A stretch of DNA of 49,834 bases from assembly GCA_947449035.1 (NCBI GenBank), contig CANFQC010000013.1, positions 1-49,834 of the forward strand, given 5' to 3'. Made by a program: the position numbers and the translations under genes. Position 1 is the first letter of the stretch; every line of letters starts with the position of its first letter. The stretch comes from Actinomycetota bacterium. Its GTDB lineage: Bacteria; Actinomycetota; Actinomycetes; S36-B12. Under the pieces are notes generated by a model, which was given only the letters and a program-made list of their open reading frames with translations, was not told the DNA's origin and searched no databases. This document shows positions 8,389 to 17,432 of this stretch, in pieces.

Positions 8389-8723
8389 TGCGGCTCCTCG
8401 TCGCCGGCCTGCCAACCCTTGGCCGAGCGCACGGCCTCCAGGGTCAAGATCGAGGCGAAGGGAATCACGATGAAGAACAGCACCTCATCGAGAGGCACGG
8501 CCGGCGGGATGAATACGCCGAGGATCCGATTTTCATCGAATGACCAGTGATCGGCAGCGACCGCGTACGCATCCCAGAGGAAGAAGACGACAACCACAGG
8601 TGCGATAGAGAGCAGAAGTCGCTTCCAGCGCTTCAGCACGCGAGTGCGAAGCATGATCTCGAGCCAGCCCGAGCCGATGAGCACGAAGCCCAGAACGGCG
8701 ACGTAGGACAAATGGCTGAGCAC
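8385..8723 (-). CDS. crtYc: Lycopene cyclase subunit CrtYc/CrtYe type
   Basis: This 112-residue protein has three hydrophobic segments and the motif PLDEVLFFIVIP, the signature of the first subunit of heterodimeric lycopene cyclases. The frame is open upstream into the opposite gene, but family similarity begins at LSHLSY. I placed the start at the GTG at 8723, which lies 6 nt after a CATACT hexamer (8730-8735) and has no Shine-Dalgarno. It forms a two-gene operon with crtYd. It is divergent from the NadR-like gene, and the two promoters use almost the same bases. Confidence 0.85.
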   Translation of the reverse strand: MLSHLSYVAVLGFVLIGSGWLEIMLRTRVLKRWKRLLLSIAPVVVVFFLWDAYAVAADHWSFDENRILGVFIPPAVPLDEVLFFIVIPFASILTLEAVRSAKGWQAGDEEPQ

Positions 8724-8729
8724 ATGACA

Positions 8730-8737
8730 AGTATGGT
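8730..8737. promoter_or_regulatory. Overlapping divergent -10 hexamers
   Basis: The eight bases agtatggt read CATACT toward crtYc (8730-8735, 6 nt before its GTG) and TATGGT toward the NadR-like gene (8732-8737). Polymerase bound for one gene would block the other. Confidence 0.45.
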
Positions 8738-8772
8738 CGCTCCACGCGCAGCAAGCGTCAGGGAGGAACAAC

Positions 8773-9297
8773 ATGCGGCAAGTAGGGCTCATCGGCGCCG
8801 AGTGCACCGGCAAAAGCTCAGTCGCCGCTGCCCTGGTCGTCGAACTCGACGCCATTCACGTGCCTGAGGCGCTCCGCAGCTTCGTCGAGACTCGCGGACG
8901 AGTACCCGAGGGAGCGGACCAGGCCGGCATCATGAGCGAGCAGCGCGCAAGCGCCCTGATGGCTCGCCTGGATCATCCAGATGCTCTGATCATCGTCGAC
9001 CCGCTTCCGCTGATGACCGCGATCTACTCGATCGCTTACTTCAATGACGCGAGCCTGCTGACCGATGCGATCGATGATGCGCGTACCTACGACCTCATTT
9101 GGTGGTGCCGCCCCGATTTACCGTGGATCCCCGATGGCGAGCAGCGCGATGGCGAGGAGCGCCGAACGCAGGTCGATGTGCTCATCGATCAGGTTGTGCG
9201 AGATTCCGGGCTTTCCGTGATTGAACTGCGCGGCAGCGTTGAAACTCGTATGCGTGAGGCGATCGACAGCCTGCAGGGGCGTGTGACTCCCGAGTAG
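8773..9297 (+). CDS. NadR/Ttd14-like P-loop kinase domain protein
   Basis: This 174-residue protein has the Walker A motif GAECTGKS at residues 8-15, an acidic IIVDPLP strand, and an LPWIPDG segment typical of the nicotinamide riboside kinase domain of NadR (AAA_28 family). It lacks the HTH and nucleotidyltransferase domains of full NadR, so it is a stand-alone kinase-like protein. The ATG has a Shine-Dalgarno gggagg 6 nt upstream, unlike most genes here. A role in phosphorylating ribosyl-nicotinamide would fit with nadA at 46.8 kb, but this is inference. Another small-molecule kinase role is possible. Confidence 0.7.
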   Translation: MRQVGLIGAECTGKSSVAAALVVELDAIHVPEALRSFVETRGRVPEGADQAGIMSEQRASALMARLDHPDALIIVDPLPLMTAIYSIAYFNDASLLTDAIDDARTYDLIWWCRPDLPWIPDGEQRDGEERRTQVDVLIDQVVRDSGLSVIELRGSVETRMREAIDSLQGRVTPE

Positions 9298-9313
9298 GGG
9301 TCTCTGCGACACC

Positions 9314-9319
9314 TAGACT
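9314..9319 (+). promoter_or_regulatory. -10 hexamer TAGACT of the PASTA kinase gene
   Basis: TAGACT lies 7 nt before the ATG at 9327. No Shine-Dalgarno is present, so the transcript is probably leaderless. Confidence 0.55.
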
Positions 9320-9326
9320 CGCGTGA

Positions 9327-11186
9327 ATGGAGACCCCTGCGCGCGGAAGCCTCGTGGGCACCGTCGTTGACGGTCGCTATGAGGTACGCGCCATGCTGGC
9401 TCGCGGGGGTATGGCCACGGTCTACGAGGCCGTGGATCTCCGCCTCGATCGCGTCGTGGCTCTCAAGGTCATGCATGCCCATCTGGCCGATGATCCTGAT
9501 TTCGTCAGCCGTTTCGAGCGCGAGGCCAAGGCCGCTGCTCGCCTGACCCATCCGCATGTGGTCGGTGTCTACGACCAGGGCAAGGCCGACGGCCATGTGT
9601 ATCTGGCGATGGAATACGTGCCTGGCCGCACTCTGCGCGATGTGATGAAGCAGTTCGGTCCGCTGACCTCTGAGCAGGCTCTCGTCCTTCTCGACCCGAT
9701 TCTGGAAGCACTCGAAGCAGCGCATGGCGCAGGTTTCGTCCATCGCGACGTGAAGCCCGAGAACGTGCTCATCTCCGACGACGGCCGAGTAAAGGTGGCC
9801 GACTTCGGGCTAGCTCGCGCAGTCGAGACCAGTAACACGAGTGCCACGCAAGGCATGATCATCGGCACCGTTGCGTACCTCTCCCCCGAGCAGGTCGAGC
9901 GCGGCGATGCTGACGGCCGTTCTGATGTCTACGCCGCAGGCATCCTGCTGTTCGAAATGATCACCGGCCAGGTGCCGCATACCGGTGACAGTCCGCTCTC
10001 GGTTGCCTACAAGCATGTGAACGCTGACGTGCCCGCACCCTCGACGATCAACTCCTCAATTCCCGCCGATGTTGACGCACTCGTCATCACCTCGACCCGC
10101 CGCGATCCCGGGCAGCGCTACCAGGACGCCGCTGACTTCCTTGCCGACGTTCGACGCGTGCGGGCCACTCTCCCGCGTCCCCGCCCCTTCACCGATGCGC
10201 GCGACACTCTCGTGGTCGATGCATCAATGACCCAGCGCATCGCAGCGGGCGCTCGCCCGCCGCAGCAGACGGTGGCGCCCGTCGAACAGCGCCGATCGCG
10301 CAAGGGCCGCTGGATCGCCTTGATCGTGATCGTCGCCGTGGCCCTTGCGGCCATCGGTGGCTGGCTGGTGGCCGGCAGCATCTTGGCACCGAAGGTTCCG
10401 GTGCCGTCGATCATCGGCCAGACCCAGGCTGATGCCACGACCACCTTGACCGCCGCAGGGCTCTCCCTGGCCATCAGTGAGCAGCAGTTCAGTGAGAGCG
10501 CACCCAAGGACACCGTTATCAGCTCTGATCCGGAGCCTGGAGGCCAAGTAGCCGAGGGCGGCACGGTCGATGCCGTGATCTCCAAGGGCCCTGAGCGCTA
10601 TGCGGTGCCTGACGTCACCGGAATGTCTCCCGCTGCTGCAGCAACGGCCATCACCGACGCGAAGCTCGTAGCCGGCGCACAGACCGAGGTCTTTGACGAC
10701 ACTGTTGCCGTCGGCTCTGTTGCCGGCACCGACCCGAAGATCGGCGCGTCCGTTAAACCAGGCACGTCGGTGAGCATCCTGATCTCCAAGGGGCCTAAGC
10801 CGGTACCCGTGCCGGAGATCGACGGAAAGAAATCCACAGTGGCACAGGCTGCGCTCACTGAGCTTGGCCTGATCCCCTCGATCACCGAAAAGTATTCGGA
10901 GAAGGTGCCGGAGGGCGAGGTCATCAAGGTCAACCCGAAACCGGGCACCGTCGTGAACTCGGGCACGACGGTCGAACTCGTGGTCTCGAAGGGTCCGCCT
11001 CCGGTCGAGGTACCCCGCCTGATTGACATGCGCAAATCACAGGCAGTGGCGCTGCTCAAGAAACTCGGCCTCGTCCCGAAGGTCATCTCTGCCGGCTTCA
11101 CTCCGCTCAATCGCGTCTTCAGCCAAGATCCCGCCCCGGGCACCGAGATTCCCAAGGGAAGCGTCGTCACGATTCGCATCGTGTGA
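9327..11186 (+). CDS. Ser/Thr protein kinase with four PASTA domains (PknB/PknL type)
   Basis: This 619-residue membrane kinase has its kinase domain at residues 18-280, with the glycine loop ARGGMATVYEA, the ATP-binding K47, the catalytic HRD at 139-141 and DFG at 159-161. A proline- and charge-rich linker leads to one transmembrane helix near 330-352. Four PASTA repeats (about 66 residues each) fill the outside part. Such kinases sense muropeptides or lipid II and control cell wall growth and division. From memory, pknL occupies the corresponding position before aroG in mycobacteria, so I would compare it with PknL first; the PASTA layout resembles PknB. Confidence 0.93.
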   Translation: METPARGSLVGTVVDGRYEVRAMLARGGMATVYEAVDLRLDRVVALKVMHAHLADDPDFVSRFEREAKAAARLTHPHVVGVYDQGKADGHVYLAMEYVPGRTLRDVMKQFGPLTSEQALVLLDPILEALEAAHGAGFVHRDVKPENVLISDDGRVKVADFGLARAVETSNTSATQGMIIGTVAYLSPEQVERGDADGRSDVYAAGILLFEMITGQVPHTGDSPLSVAYKHVNADVPAPSTINSSIPADVDALVITSTRRDPGQRYQDAADFLADVRRVRATLPRPRPFTDARDTLVVDASMTQRIAAGARPPQQTVAPVEQRRSRKGRWIALIVIVAVALAAIGGWLVAGSILAPKVPVPSIIGQTQADATTTLTAAGLSLAISEQQFSESAPKDTVISSDPEPGGQVAEGGTVDAVISKGPERYAVPDVTGMSPAAAATAITDAKLVAGAQTEVFDDTVAVGSVAGTDPKIGASVKPGTSVSILISKGPKPVPVPEIDGKKSTVAQAALTELGLIPSITEKYSEKVPEGEVIKVNPKPGTVVNSGTTVELVVSKGPPPVEVPRLIDMRKSQAVALLKKLGLVPKVISAGFTPLNRVFSQDPAPGTEIPKGSVVTIRIV

Positions 11187-11206
11187 TGGATTTCAGTTCC
11201 CGTACA

Positions 11207-12055
11207 TCAGAAAGCGCGGATCGGACGAACCCTCATCGACAAGTCGGCGTTCTGGCCCGACTCGTGCAGACTGCCATTGGCGAAACGTCTAGTCCAGGCC
11301 GCACTCGCATTAGCCTGGCTCGAACTCCAGTAATTGCGATTGGAATTCGAGAACCCGAACGACGAACCTGAGGCAAACGTTGAATCTTGCAAGCCTGCGC
11401 AGGCACCCGTGGGTGGCGATACGGGGCTTCGCGAGTAGTTGCACATCGCATTCAGCTCATCCTGTGACGGCAAGAACCACTCGCCTGCATTCGTGCCCGC
11501 GGGGGCGTACGACAACACGGCCGCAGCAGCATCGGAACCACAAGATCCATCCGCAGCCATCGCCGCAGTGTTCGCCGCACCCGTTCCAATCGCTGTTTGC
11601 GTAGCGATGAGATACACGAGGGGTCCGTCACACCACGTCAGGCCGTTCTCTCCTGCTCCCCATGTCTTCGGAGCCATTTCGTAGCGCACACCGTTGTTGA
11701 TGAGGAATACGAGTCCTCCACCAGGGCCAATGTCACCCACGGCGTACATCTCGCTTGCTGAGGCGTCCGAACTCCTCGCCCAGGTGATAGCGCGAGTGCA
11801 CGTCCAGCCACCCTGACCGCTATTCGCCCACTGCTCCCAGGACGGGTGCCAACTCGAATCACTTCCCCAGGAGGCCTGCCATGCAGTCTCACCCGGCTGG
11901 GAAGTGCAGGTCTCCGACTGGTTCGCTCGTTGATACGACTGGTACTGAATTGAATCTGCCGAGGCCGTATTTGCCCACAGCACAACGGGACAGGCAAACA
12001 CAAGTGCCATCACGAGGGCAAGAGCACTTCTCGTCCACGTTCGCACGTGTGCCAC
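11207..12055 (-). CDS. Secreted Lcl/DUF1566-like protein
   Basis: This protein of about 282 residues has an N-terminal signal peptide (hydrophobic stretch, then a cleavage site near ANTASA). The rest contains features of the Lcl C-terminal/DUF1566 fold: VGDIGPGGGLVFL, EWFLPSQDELN, NYWSSSQ and a terminal VRPIRAF. Proteins of this kind are extracellular and some bind polysaccharides. No enzyme function can be assigned. Several cysteines (CTS, WTC, WCDG, GSCGS, MCNY) could form disulfides. The start is uncertain: GTG 12055 is used here, and TTG 12058 or GTG 12046 are alternatives. It breaks the conserved kinase-aroG neighbourhood, so it is probably an accessory insertion. Confidence 0.72.
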   Translation of the reverse strand: MAHVRTWTRSALALVMALVFACPVVLWANTASADSIQYQSYQRANQSETCTSQPGETAWQASWGSDSSWHPSWEQWANSGQGGWTCTRAITWARSSDASASEMYAVGDIGPGGGLVFLINNGVRYEMAPKTWGAGENGLTWCDGPLVYLIATQTAIGTGAANTAAMAADGSCGSDAAAAVLSYAPAGTNAGEWFLPSQDELNAMCNYSRSPVSPPTGACAGLQDSTFASGSSFGFSNSNRNYWSSSQANASAAWTRRFANGSLHESGQNADLSMRVRPIRAF

Positions 12056-12123
12056 CAATCGTCATAGGCGAATGAAACGGCCTTGCTCGGACCACCGCAG
12101 CGAAGCACTCGGTTGGATCCAGC

Positions 12124-12573
12124 CTATATGCCGGAGTAGCCCTCGTGCCGGAGTAACGCTCGCTTGAACTCAAGGCCGTAGGCGTAACCGCCGAGGCCGT
12201 TGCTCGCCACGATGCGATGGCACGGCACGAAGAGCATCACCGTGTTGAGCGCACAGGCGGTGCCTGCAGCACGAGCCGCACCAGGGTTACCTGCACGTGA
12301 TGCAAGATCGCCGTACGTGAGTACCTCACCTGCCGGGATCGTGCGCATTGCCTTCCAGGCACGCATCCGGAAGTCAGGGCCGTGCTGGACGATGGGTGCC
12401 TCGTCGAGAGCTGCGACATCGCCATCGTTGTAGCGCTGCATGATGTCAGCGAGCCACGGAATACGGCTTCCGCCCGCGCGCTCATCACTCTTGCGCGCTG
12501 AGATGATCGCGTCATCGTCGACGACGACCTCCATCACACCGCACGGAAGGCGATACCGCGCGGCCTGGCTCAT
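12124..12573 (-). CDS. ogt: Methylated-DNA-[protein]-cysteine S-methyltransferase (Ogt/MGMT)
   Basis: This 149-residue protein has the active-site motif VPCHRIV, with the acceptor cysteine at residue 118, plus the IPAGEVLTYGDLA helix-turn-helix segment and a C-terminal GLGGYAYG. It removes O6-alkyl groups from guanine by irreversible transfer to its own cysteine. The start ATG lies 2 nt after the aroG stop, so it is co-transcribed with aroG and has no promoter of its own. At the lower end of the family length range, it has only a short N-terminal domain. The pairing with aroG has no obvious functional reason. Confidence 0.88.
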   Translation of the reverse strand: MSQAARYRLPCGVMEVVVDDDAIISARKSDERAGGSRIPWLADIMQRYNDGDVAALDEAPIVQHGPDFRMRAWKAMRTIPAGEVLTYGDLASRAGNPGAARAAGTACALNTVMLFVPCHRIVASNGLGGYAYGLEFKRALLRHEGYSGI

Positions 12574-12575
12574 GG

Positions 12576-13916
12576 CTACTTTGCGAGCAGCATGTCAGCG
12601 ACGAGGAAGGAAAGCTCGAGGCTCTGCTCCCGGTTCAGTCGCGGATCGCAGGCAGTTTCGTAGCGGTCACCAAGATCGCTCTCGAGCACACCGCCGGTGC
12701 CACCGACACACTCTGTGACGTCGTCACCGGTGAGCTCGATGTGAATGCCGCCGGGAACGGTGCCGAGTGAGTGATGCACCTCGAAGAAGCCCTTGACCTC
12801 GTCGACGACATCGTCGAACACGCGAGTCTTGTGACCAGTGGTCGCCTCGCGGGTGTTGCCGTGCATCGGGTCGCAGACCCAGACGACCGGAATACCTGAG
12901 TCGCGAACGGCAGCCACGATCGCAGGAAGCGCTTCGCGCACCTTGCCCGCACCCATACGAGTGATGAGGGTCAGGCGACCGGGCACGCGCTCGGGATTGA
13001 GCAGCTCGCACATCTGCACGATGTCGGCGGGGTCAGCGGTCGGGCCGACCTTCACGCCGATCGGGTTGTGAATGACCGAGGCGAAATGCACGTGGGCACC
13101 GTCGACCTGGCGAGTGCGCTCCCCGATCCATAGGAAGTGACCCGACACGTCGTAGGCATTGCCGGTGCGGGAGTCGATGCGGGTGAGGGCACGCTCGTAA
13201 TCGATGGAGAGCGCCTCATGTGCGGCGTAGAAGTCGACGCGCTGGAATTCCTCCGGGTCGGCGCCGCAGGCGGTCATGAAGGCGAGTGCGCGATCAATAT
13301 CGCCGGCCATCTGCTCGTAGCGCTGACCTGCCGCGGAATCGCGCACGAAGTCCTGGTTCCAGGAGTGCACCTGGCGCAGATCGGCGTAACCGCCCTGGGT
13401 GAAGGCCCGCACGAGGTTCAGTGCGGCGCTCGAGGCGTTGTAGGCGCGCACGAGGCGCTGGGCATCGGGGCGACGCAGGGCCGGCTCGAAGTCGATGGCA
13501 TTGACGGCATCGCCGAAGTAGGAGTTGAGTTCAACGCCCTCCCGGGTCTCATGCGCCTTGCTACGGGGCTTGAAGTACTGGCCCGCCATGCGGCCAACCT
13601 TGATGACGGGCAATGACGCTGCGTACTGCAGCACGACTGACATCTGGAGCACCGTCTTCAGGCGCGCACGAATGCTCTCGGCGTTGTTGGCCTCGAAGGT
13701 CTCGGCGCAGTCGCCGCCCATGAGCACGAAGGCCTCGCCACGAGATGCAGCGGCCAGCTGGTGCAGGAGTTTGTCGCACTCACCCGCGAAGACCAGGGGC
13801 GGCAGCACGCTGAGTTCGTCGACGGCAGCCTGCAACTCGGCAGCATCGGGCCACGGCGGCTGCTGCGCAGCGACCAGGTCGGGCCACACGAGTCCATTGA
13901 GGGAAGTCGACGACAT
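12576..13916 (-). CDS. aroG: 3-deoxy-7-phosphoheptulonate synthase, class II
   Basis: This 446-residue class II (plant/mycobacterial type) DAHP synthase condenses PEP and erythrose 4-phosphate, the first step of the shikimate pathway. Family motifs include PPLVFAGE, MGGDCAETF, KVGRMAGQYFKPRS, the WIGERTRQ region, and the C-terminal CDPMHGNT and GGIHIELTG. The ATG at 13916 sits 7 nt after TAGGAT (13924-13929) and lacks a Shine-Dalgarno. The -10 hexamer is embedded in the foot of the hairpin that follows the phosphofructokinase gene. ogt is downstream in the same transcript. trpD at 28.9 kb draws on the same pathway. Confidence 0.97.
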   Translation of the reverse strand: MSSTSLNGLVWPDLVAAQQPPWPDAAELQAAVDELSVLPPLVFAGECDKLLHQLAAASRGEAFVLMGGDCAETFEANNAESIRARLKTVLQMSVVLQYAASLPVIKVGRMAGQYFKPRSKAHETREGVELNSYFGDAVNAIDFEPALRRPDAQRLVRAYNASSAALNLVRAFTQGGYADLRQVHSWNQDFVRDSAAGQRYEQMAGDIDRALAFMTACGADPEEFQRVDFYAAHEALSIDYERALTRIDSRTGNAYDVSGHFLWIGERTRQVDGAHVHFASVIHNPIGVKVGPTADPADIVQMCELLNPERVPGRLTLITRMGAGKVREALPAIVAAVRDSGIPVVWVCDPMHGNTREATTGHKTRVFDDVVDEVKGFFEVHHSLGTVPGGIHIELTGDDVTECVGGTGGVLESDLGDRYETACDPRLNREQSLELSFLVADMLLAK

Positions 13917-13923
13917 GTCGTAA

Positions 13924-13929
13924 ATCCTA
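13924..13929 (-). promoter_or_regulatory. -10 hexamer TAGGAT of aroG
   Basis: TAGGAT on the minus strand lies 7 nt before the aroG ATG. It overlaps the distal end of the upstream terminator-like hairpin by three bases. Confidence 0.55.
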
Positions 13930-13964
13930 GAGGGGCCGTCCGAATGCTCGGACGACCCCTCTAG
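13927..13964 (-). terminator. Long hairpin between the phosphofructokinase gene and aroG
   Basis: Two 17-base arms (13927-13943 and 13948-13964) with a 4-nt loop pair with one exception. Read as minus-strand RNA the exception is a G-U wobble; read as plus-strand RNA it is an A-C mismatch. It therefore suits the minus-strand transcript leaving the phosphofructokinase gene. It is followed by GATTTA. Confidence 0.7.
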
Positions 13965-13979
13965 ACGGATAGTGATGGC

Positions 13980-15005
13980 TTAGCCGAAGAACGACTTTGC
14001 CTCTTCGTAACGCTCAATCGGCACGGTCTTGAGCTTCTCAGTCGCGGCCTGAAGCGGAACTCGAACGATGTCGGTGCCCTGCAGAGCCACCATGGTGCCC
14101 CAGGCCTCGTCCTTGACTGCCGTGATGGCGTTCAGGCCGAAGCGGGTTGCGAGCACTCGATCGAAGGAGGTCGGGGTGCCACCGCGCTGGATGTGACCCA
14201 GCACCGTGGTGCGCGCCTCGTAACCGGTACGCGCTTCCACCTGCTGCGCCAGCCACTCGCCAATGCCCGAGAGCTTGACGTGACCGAAGGAGTCGAGGGT
14301 GGCGTCCTTGGTGACCAAGGTGCCGCCCTTGGGCAGTGCGCCCTCGGCAACGACGATGATCGGTGCGTAGGAAGCCTTGAAGCGAGACTCGACCCAGCCG
14401 ACGACCTCGTCGAGATCGAACTCAACCTCGGGAATGAGGATGGCGTTGGCGCCACCGGCCATGCCCGAGTGCAGGGCGATCCAGCCGGCGTGACGACCCA
14501 TGACCTCGCAGATCAGGATGCGGTGATGTGACTCTGCCGTGGTGTGCAGGCGGTCGATGGCCTCTGTGGCGATCTGCACTGCAGTGTCGAAACCGAAGGT
14601 GTAGTCGGTTGCACTCAGGTCGTTGTCGATGGTCTTCGGAACGCCGATGACATGGAAGCCATGCTCGGTAAGCGTGGTAGCGACACCAAGGGTGTCTTCG
14701 CCGCCGATGGCGACGAGTGCGTCGATGCCGAGCTTGCGCAAGTTCTCTTCGGTGCGCTCAATGCCGCCCTCGATCTTCACGAGGTTCGTGCGCGAGGAAC
14801 CGAGAATGGTTCCGCCGCGGGGCAAGATGCCGCGGACCTGCTCGATGCCGAGCTCCATGGTCAGGCCTTCGAGCGGACCACGCCAGCCATCGCGGAAGCC
14901 GACGAACTCGTAGCCATACTCCTGGACGCCACGGCGGACGACGCCACGGATCACTGCATTAAGGCCGGGGCAGTCTCCGCCACCGGTCAGGACACCAACG
15001 CGCAT
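13980..15005 (-). CDS. pfp: 6-phosphofructokinase, residues of the PPi-dependent type
   Basis: This 341-residue group III phosphofructokinase converts fructose 6-phosphate to the 1,6-bisphosphate. Near the phosphoryl-donor site it has GGEDTLG, with Asp at 104, and PKTIDND, with Lys at 124. ATP-dependent enzymes have Gly at both places; Asp104 plus Lys124 mark pyrophosphate-dependent enzymes such as that of Amycolatopsis methanolica. A PPi enzyme could work reversibly. The ATG has GAGGAG upstream, and a TAGATT hexamer lies about 55 nt upstream at 15060-15065, so this mRNA has a leader. It is divergent from glpK, and glycerol entry through glpK would benefit from reversible flux. Confidence 0.92.
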   Translation of the reverse strand: MRVGVLTGGGDCPGLNAVIRGVVRRGVQEYGYEFVGFRDGWRGPLEGLTMELGIEQVRGILPRGGTILGSSRTNLVKIEGGIERTEENLRKLGIDALVAIGGEDTLGVATTLTEHGFHVIGVPKTIDNDLSATDYTFGFDTAVQIATEAIDRLHTTAESHHRILICEVMGRHAGWIALHSGMAGGANAILIPEVEFDLDEVVGWVESRFKASYAPIIVVAEGALPKGGTLVTKDATLDSFGHVKLSGIGEWLAQQVEARTGYEARTTVLGHIQRGGTPTSFDRVLATRFGLNAITAVKDEAWGTMVALQGTDIVRVPLQAATEKLKTVPIERYEEAKSFFG

Positions 15006-15059
15006 GTTTCGCTCTCCTCGATTGATCGCCTCGTGGGCATGTAATCGCTGTCATGGAGA

Positions 15060-15065
15060 AATCTA
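15060..15065 (-). promoter_or_regulatory. Candidate -10 hexamer TAGATT of the phosphofructokinase gene
   Basis: TAGATT on the minus strand would start transcription near 15054, leaving a leader of about 48 nt that includes GAGGAG before the ATG at 15005. An ATG lies 5 nt after it and opens a short frame overlapping the gene start; I do not call that a gene. Confidence 0.4.
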
Positions 15066-15100
15066 GCGGATCCCAGGGCGGACGGTGCCCAGTACCTGCC

Positions 15101-15106
15101 TAGAGT
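15101..15106 (+). promoter_or_regulatory. -10 hexamer TAGAGT of glpK
   Basis: TAGAGT lies 6 nt before the glpK ATG, with no Shine-Dalgarno between. Confidence 0.55.
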
Positions 15107-15112
15107 CGCCCC

Positions 15113-16588
<1,476 letters not shown>

Positions 16589-17314
16589 CTAGCTACGCCC
16601 CATGTCGACTGATGCCTGCGAGTCGGCCATTCCGCCTTCAGCGATGAGTTCCTTGGCACGGGTGGCGTACATGTCGACGTACTCCTGGCCCGACAGGCTC
16701 ATCAACTCGTACATCACTTCGTCAGTCGCCGAACGCAGCACGAATCGATCGTCTTCCATGCCTTCATAGCGCGAGAAATCGAGCGGCTTACCGAAACGAA
16801 TCCCGACTCGGTGAAGTCGTGGACGAATGGTGCCGGGAGGCTGGATCTCGAAGGTGTTGATCATCGCGACGGGAATGACGTTCACTTCGCCCTCGAGGGC
16901 CATGCGCGCGATGCCGGTCTTGCCACGGTAGAGGTTGCCGTTAGGCGAACGCGTGCCCTCGGGATAGATGCCGAGCAGGTGGCCTTCGTTCAACACTCGC
17001 AACCCGGTGCGCAGCGCGGCCTCGGAGGCGCGACCACCGGAGCGATCGACAGGCACCTGACCCACGCCATTGAAGAACCACTTGGTTAAGCGCCCCTTGA
17101 GGCCACGACCGGTGAAGTAGTCGCTCTTGGCCAAGAAGGTGATGTGACGCGGAACTACCAGCGGGCAAAAGAAGGAATCGGAGAACGAGAGGTGATTACT
17201 GGCGATGATCGCCGGGCCTTCCGTGGGGAAGTTCTCCAGGCCCTCAACCCACGGTCGCCACAAGATCTTCAGCCACGGGCCGATCAGCACGTGCTTGAGA
17301 AAGAGGTAGAGCAT
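16589..17314 (-). CDS. plsC: 1-acyl-sn-glycerol-3-phosphate acyltransferase (PlsC)
   Basis: This 241-residue enzyme makes phosphatidic acid from lysophosphatidic acid. The acyltransferase motif NHLSFSD is at residues 40-46, the GQVPVDRSGG region follows, and the glycerolphosphate-binding YPEGTRSP comes next. The frame is open upstream, but family similarity begins at MLYLF (ATG 17314). No Shine-Dalgarno precedes it. Instead the ATG overlaps the stop of a 22-codon upstream frame in a TGATG junction, so translation is probably coupled to that frame. From memory this corresponds to Rv2182c. The fadD gene at 22.3 kb could provide activated fatty acids. Confidence 0.93.
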   Translation of the reverse strand: MLYLFLKHVLIGPWLKILWRPWVEGLENFPTEGPAIIASNHLSFSDSFFCPLVVPRHITFLAKSDYFTGRGLKGRLTKWFFNGVGQVPVDRSGGRASEAALRTGLRVLNEGHLLGIYPEGTRSPNGNLYRGKTGIARMALEGEVNVIPVAMINTFEIQPPGTIRPRLHRVGIRFGKPLDFSRYEGMEDDRFVLRSATDEVMYELMSLSGQEYVDMYATRAKELIAEGGMADSQASVDMGRS

Positions 17315-17382
17315 CAGGTGGCCCGCCCGATCCGGCGGAGGACAGACGCATGCCTCGCCTCGACCCACTGCTGCCCGATCAC
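17314..17382 (-). CDS. Leaderless 22-codon upstream ORF coupled to plsC
   Basis: A GTG at 17382 begins 22 codons that end in TGA overlapping the plsC ATG (TGATG). The GTG lies 6 nt after TAGTCT (17389-17394), the spacing seen for leaderless genes in this window. The predicted peptide is MIGQQWVEARHASV followed by an Arg-rich tail (RRIGRAT). It is soluble, with no recognised family. Its likely role is to deliver ribosomes to plsC, which has no Shine-Dalgarno of its own. It could also be a regulatory leader peptide. The alternative is that plsC starts here by a longer frame, but the stop rules that out. Confidence 0.5.
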   Translation of the reverse strand: MIGQQWVEARHASVLRRIGRAT

Positions 17383-17388
17383 GGTGGC

Positions 17389-17394
17389 AGACTA
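17389..17394 (-). promoter_or_regulatory. -10 hexamer TAGTCT of the plsC transcript
   Basis: TAGTCT on the minus strand is 6 nt before the GTG of the 22-codon frame and 74 nt before the plsC ATG. Confidence 0.55.
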
Positions 17395-17432
17395 TCGGGT
17401 AAGGCCGTGCCAGCGGCCAACTCGGAGGACCC

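Noticed and set aside
15020-15060. Leaderless short ORF before the phosphofructokinase gene
   Set aside because: The ATG at 15054 is only 5 nt after TAGATT and its frame overlaps the gene start out of phase. The gene has its own GAGGAG site.
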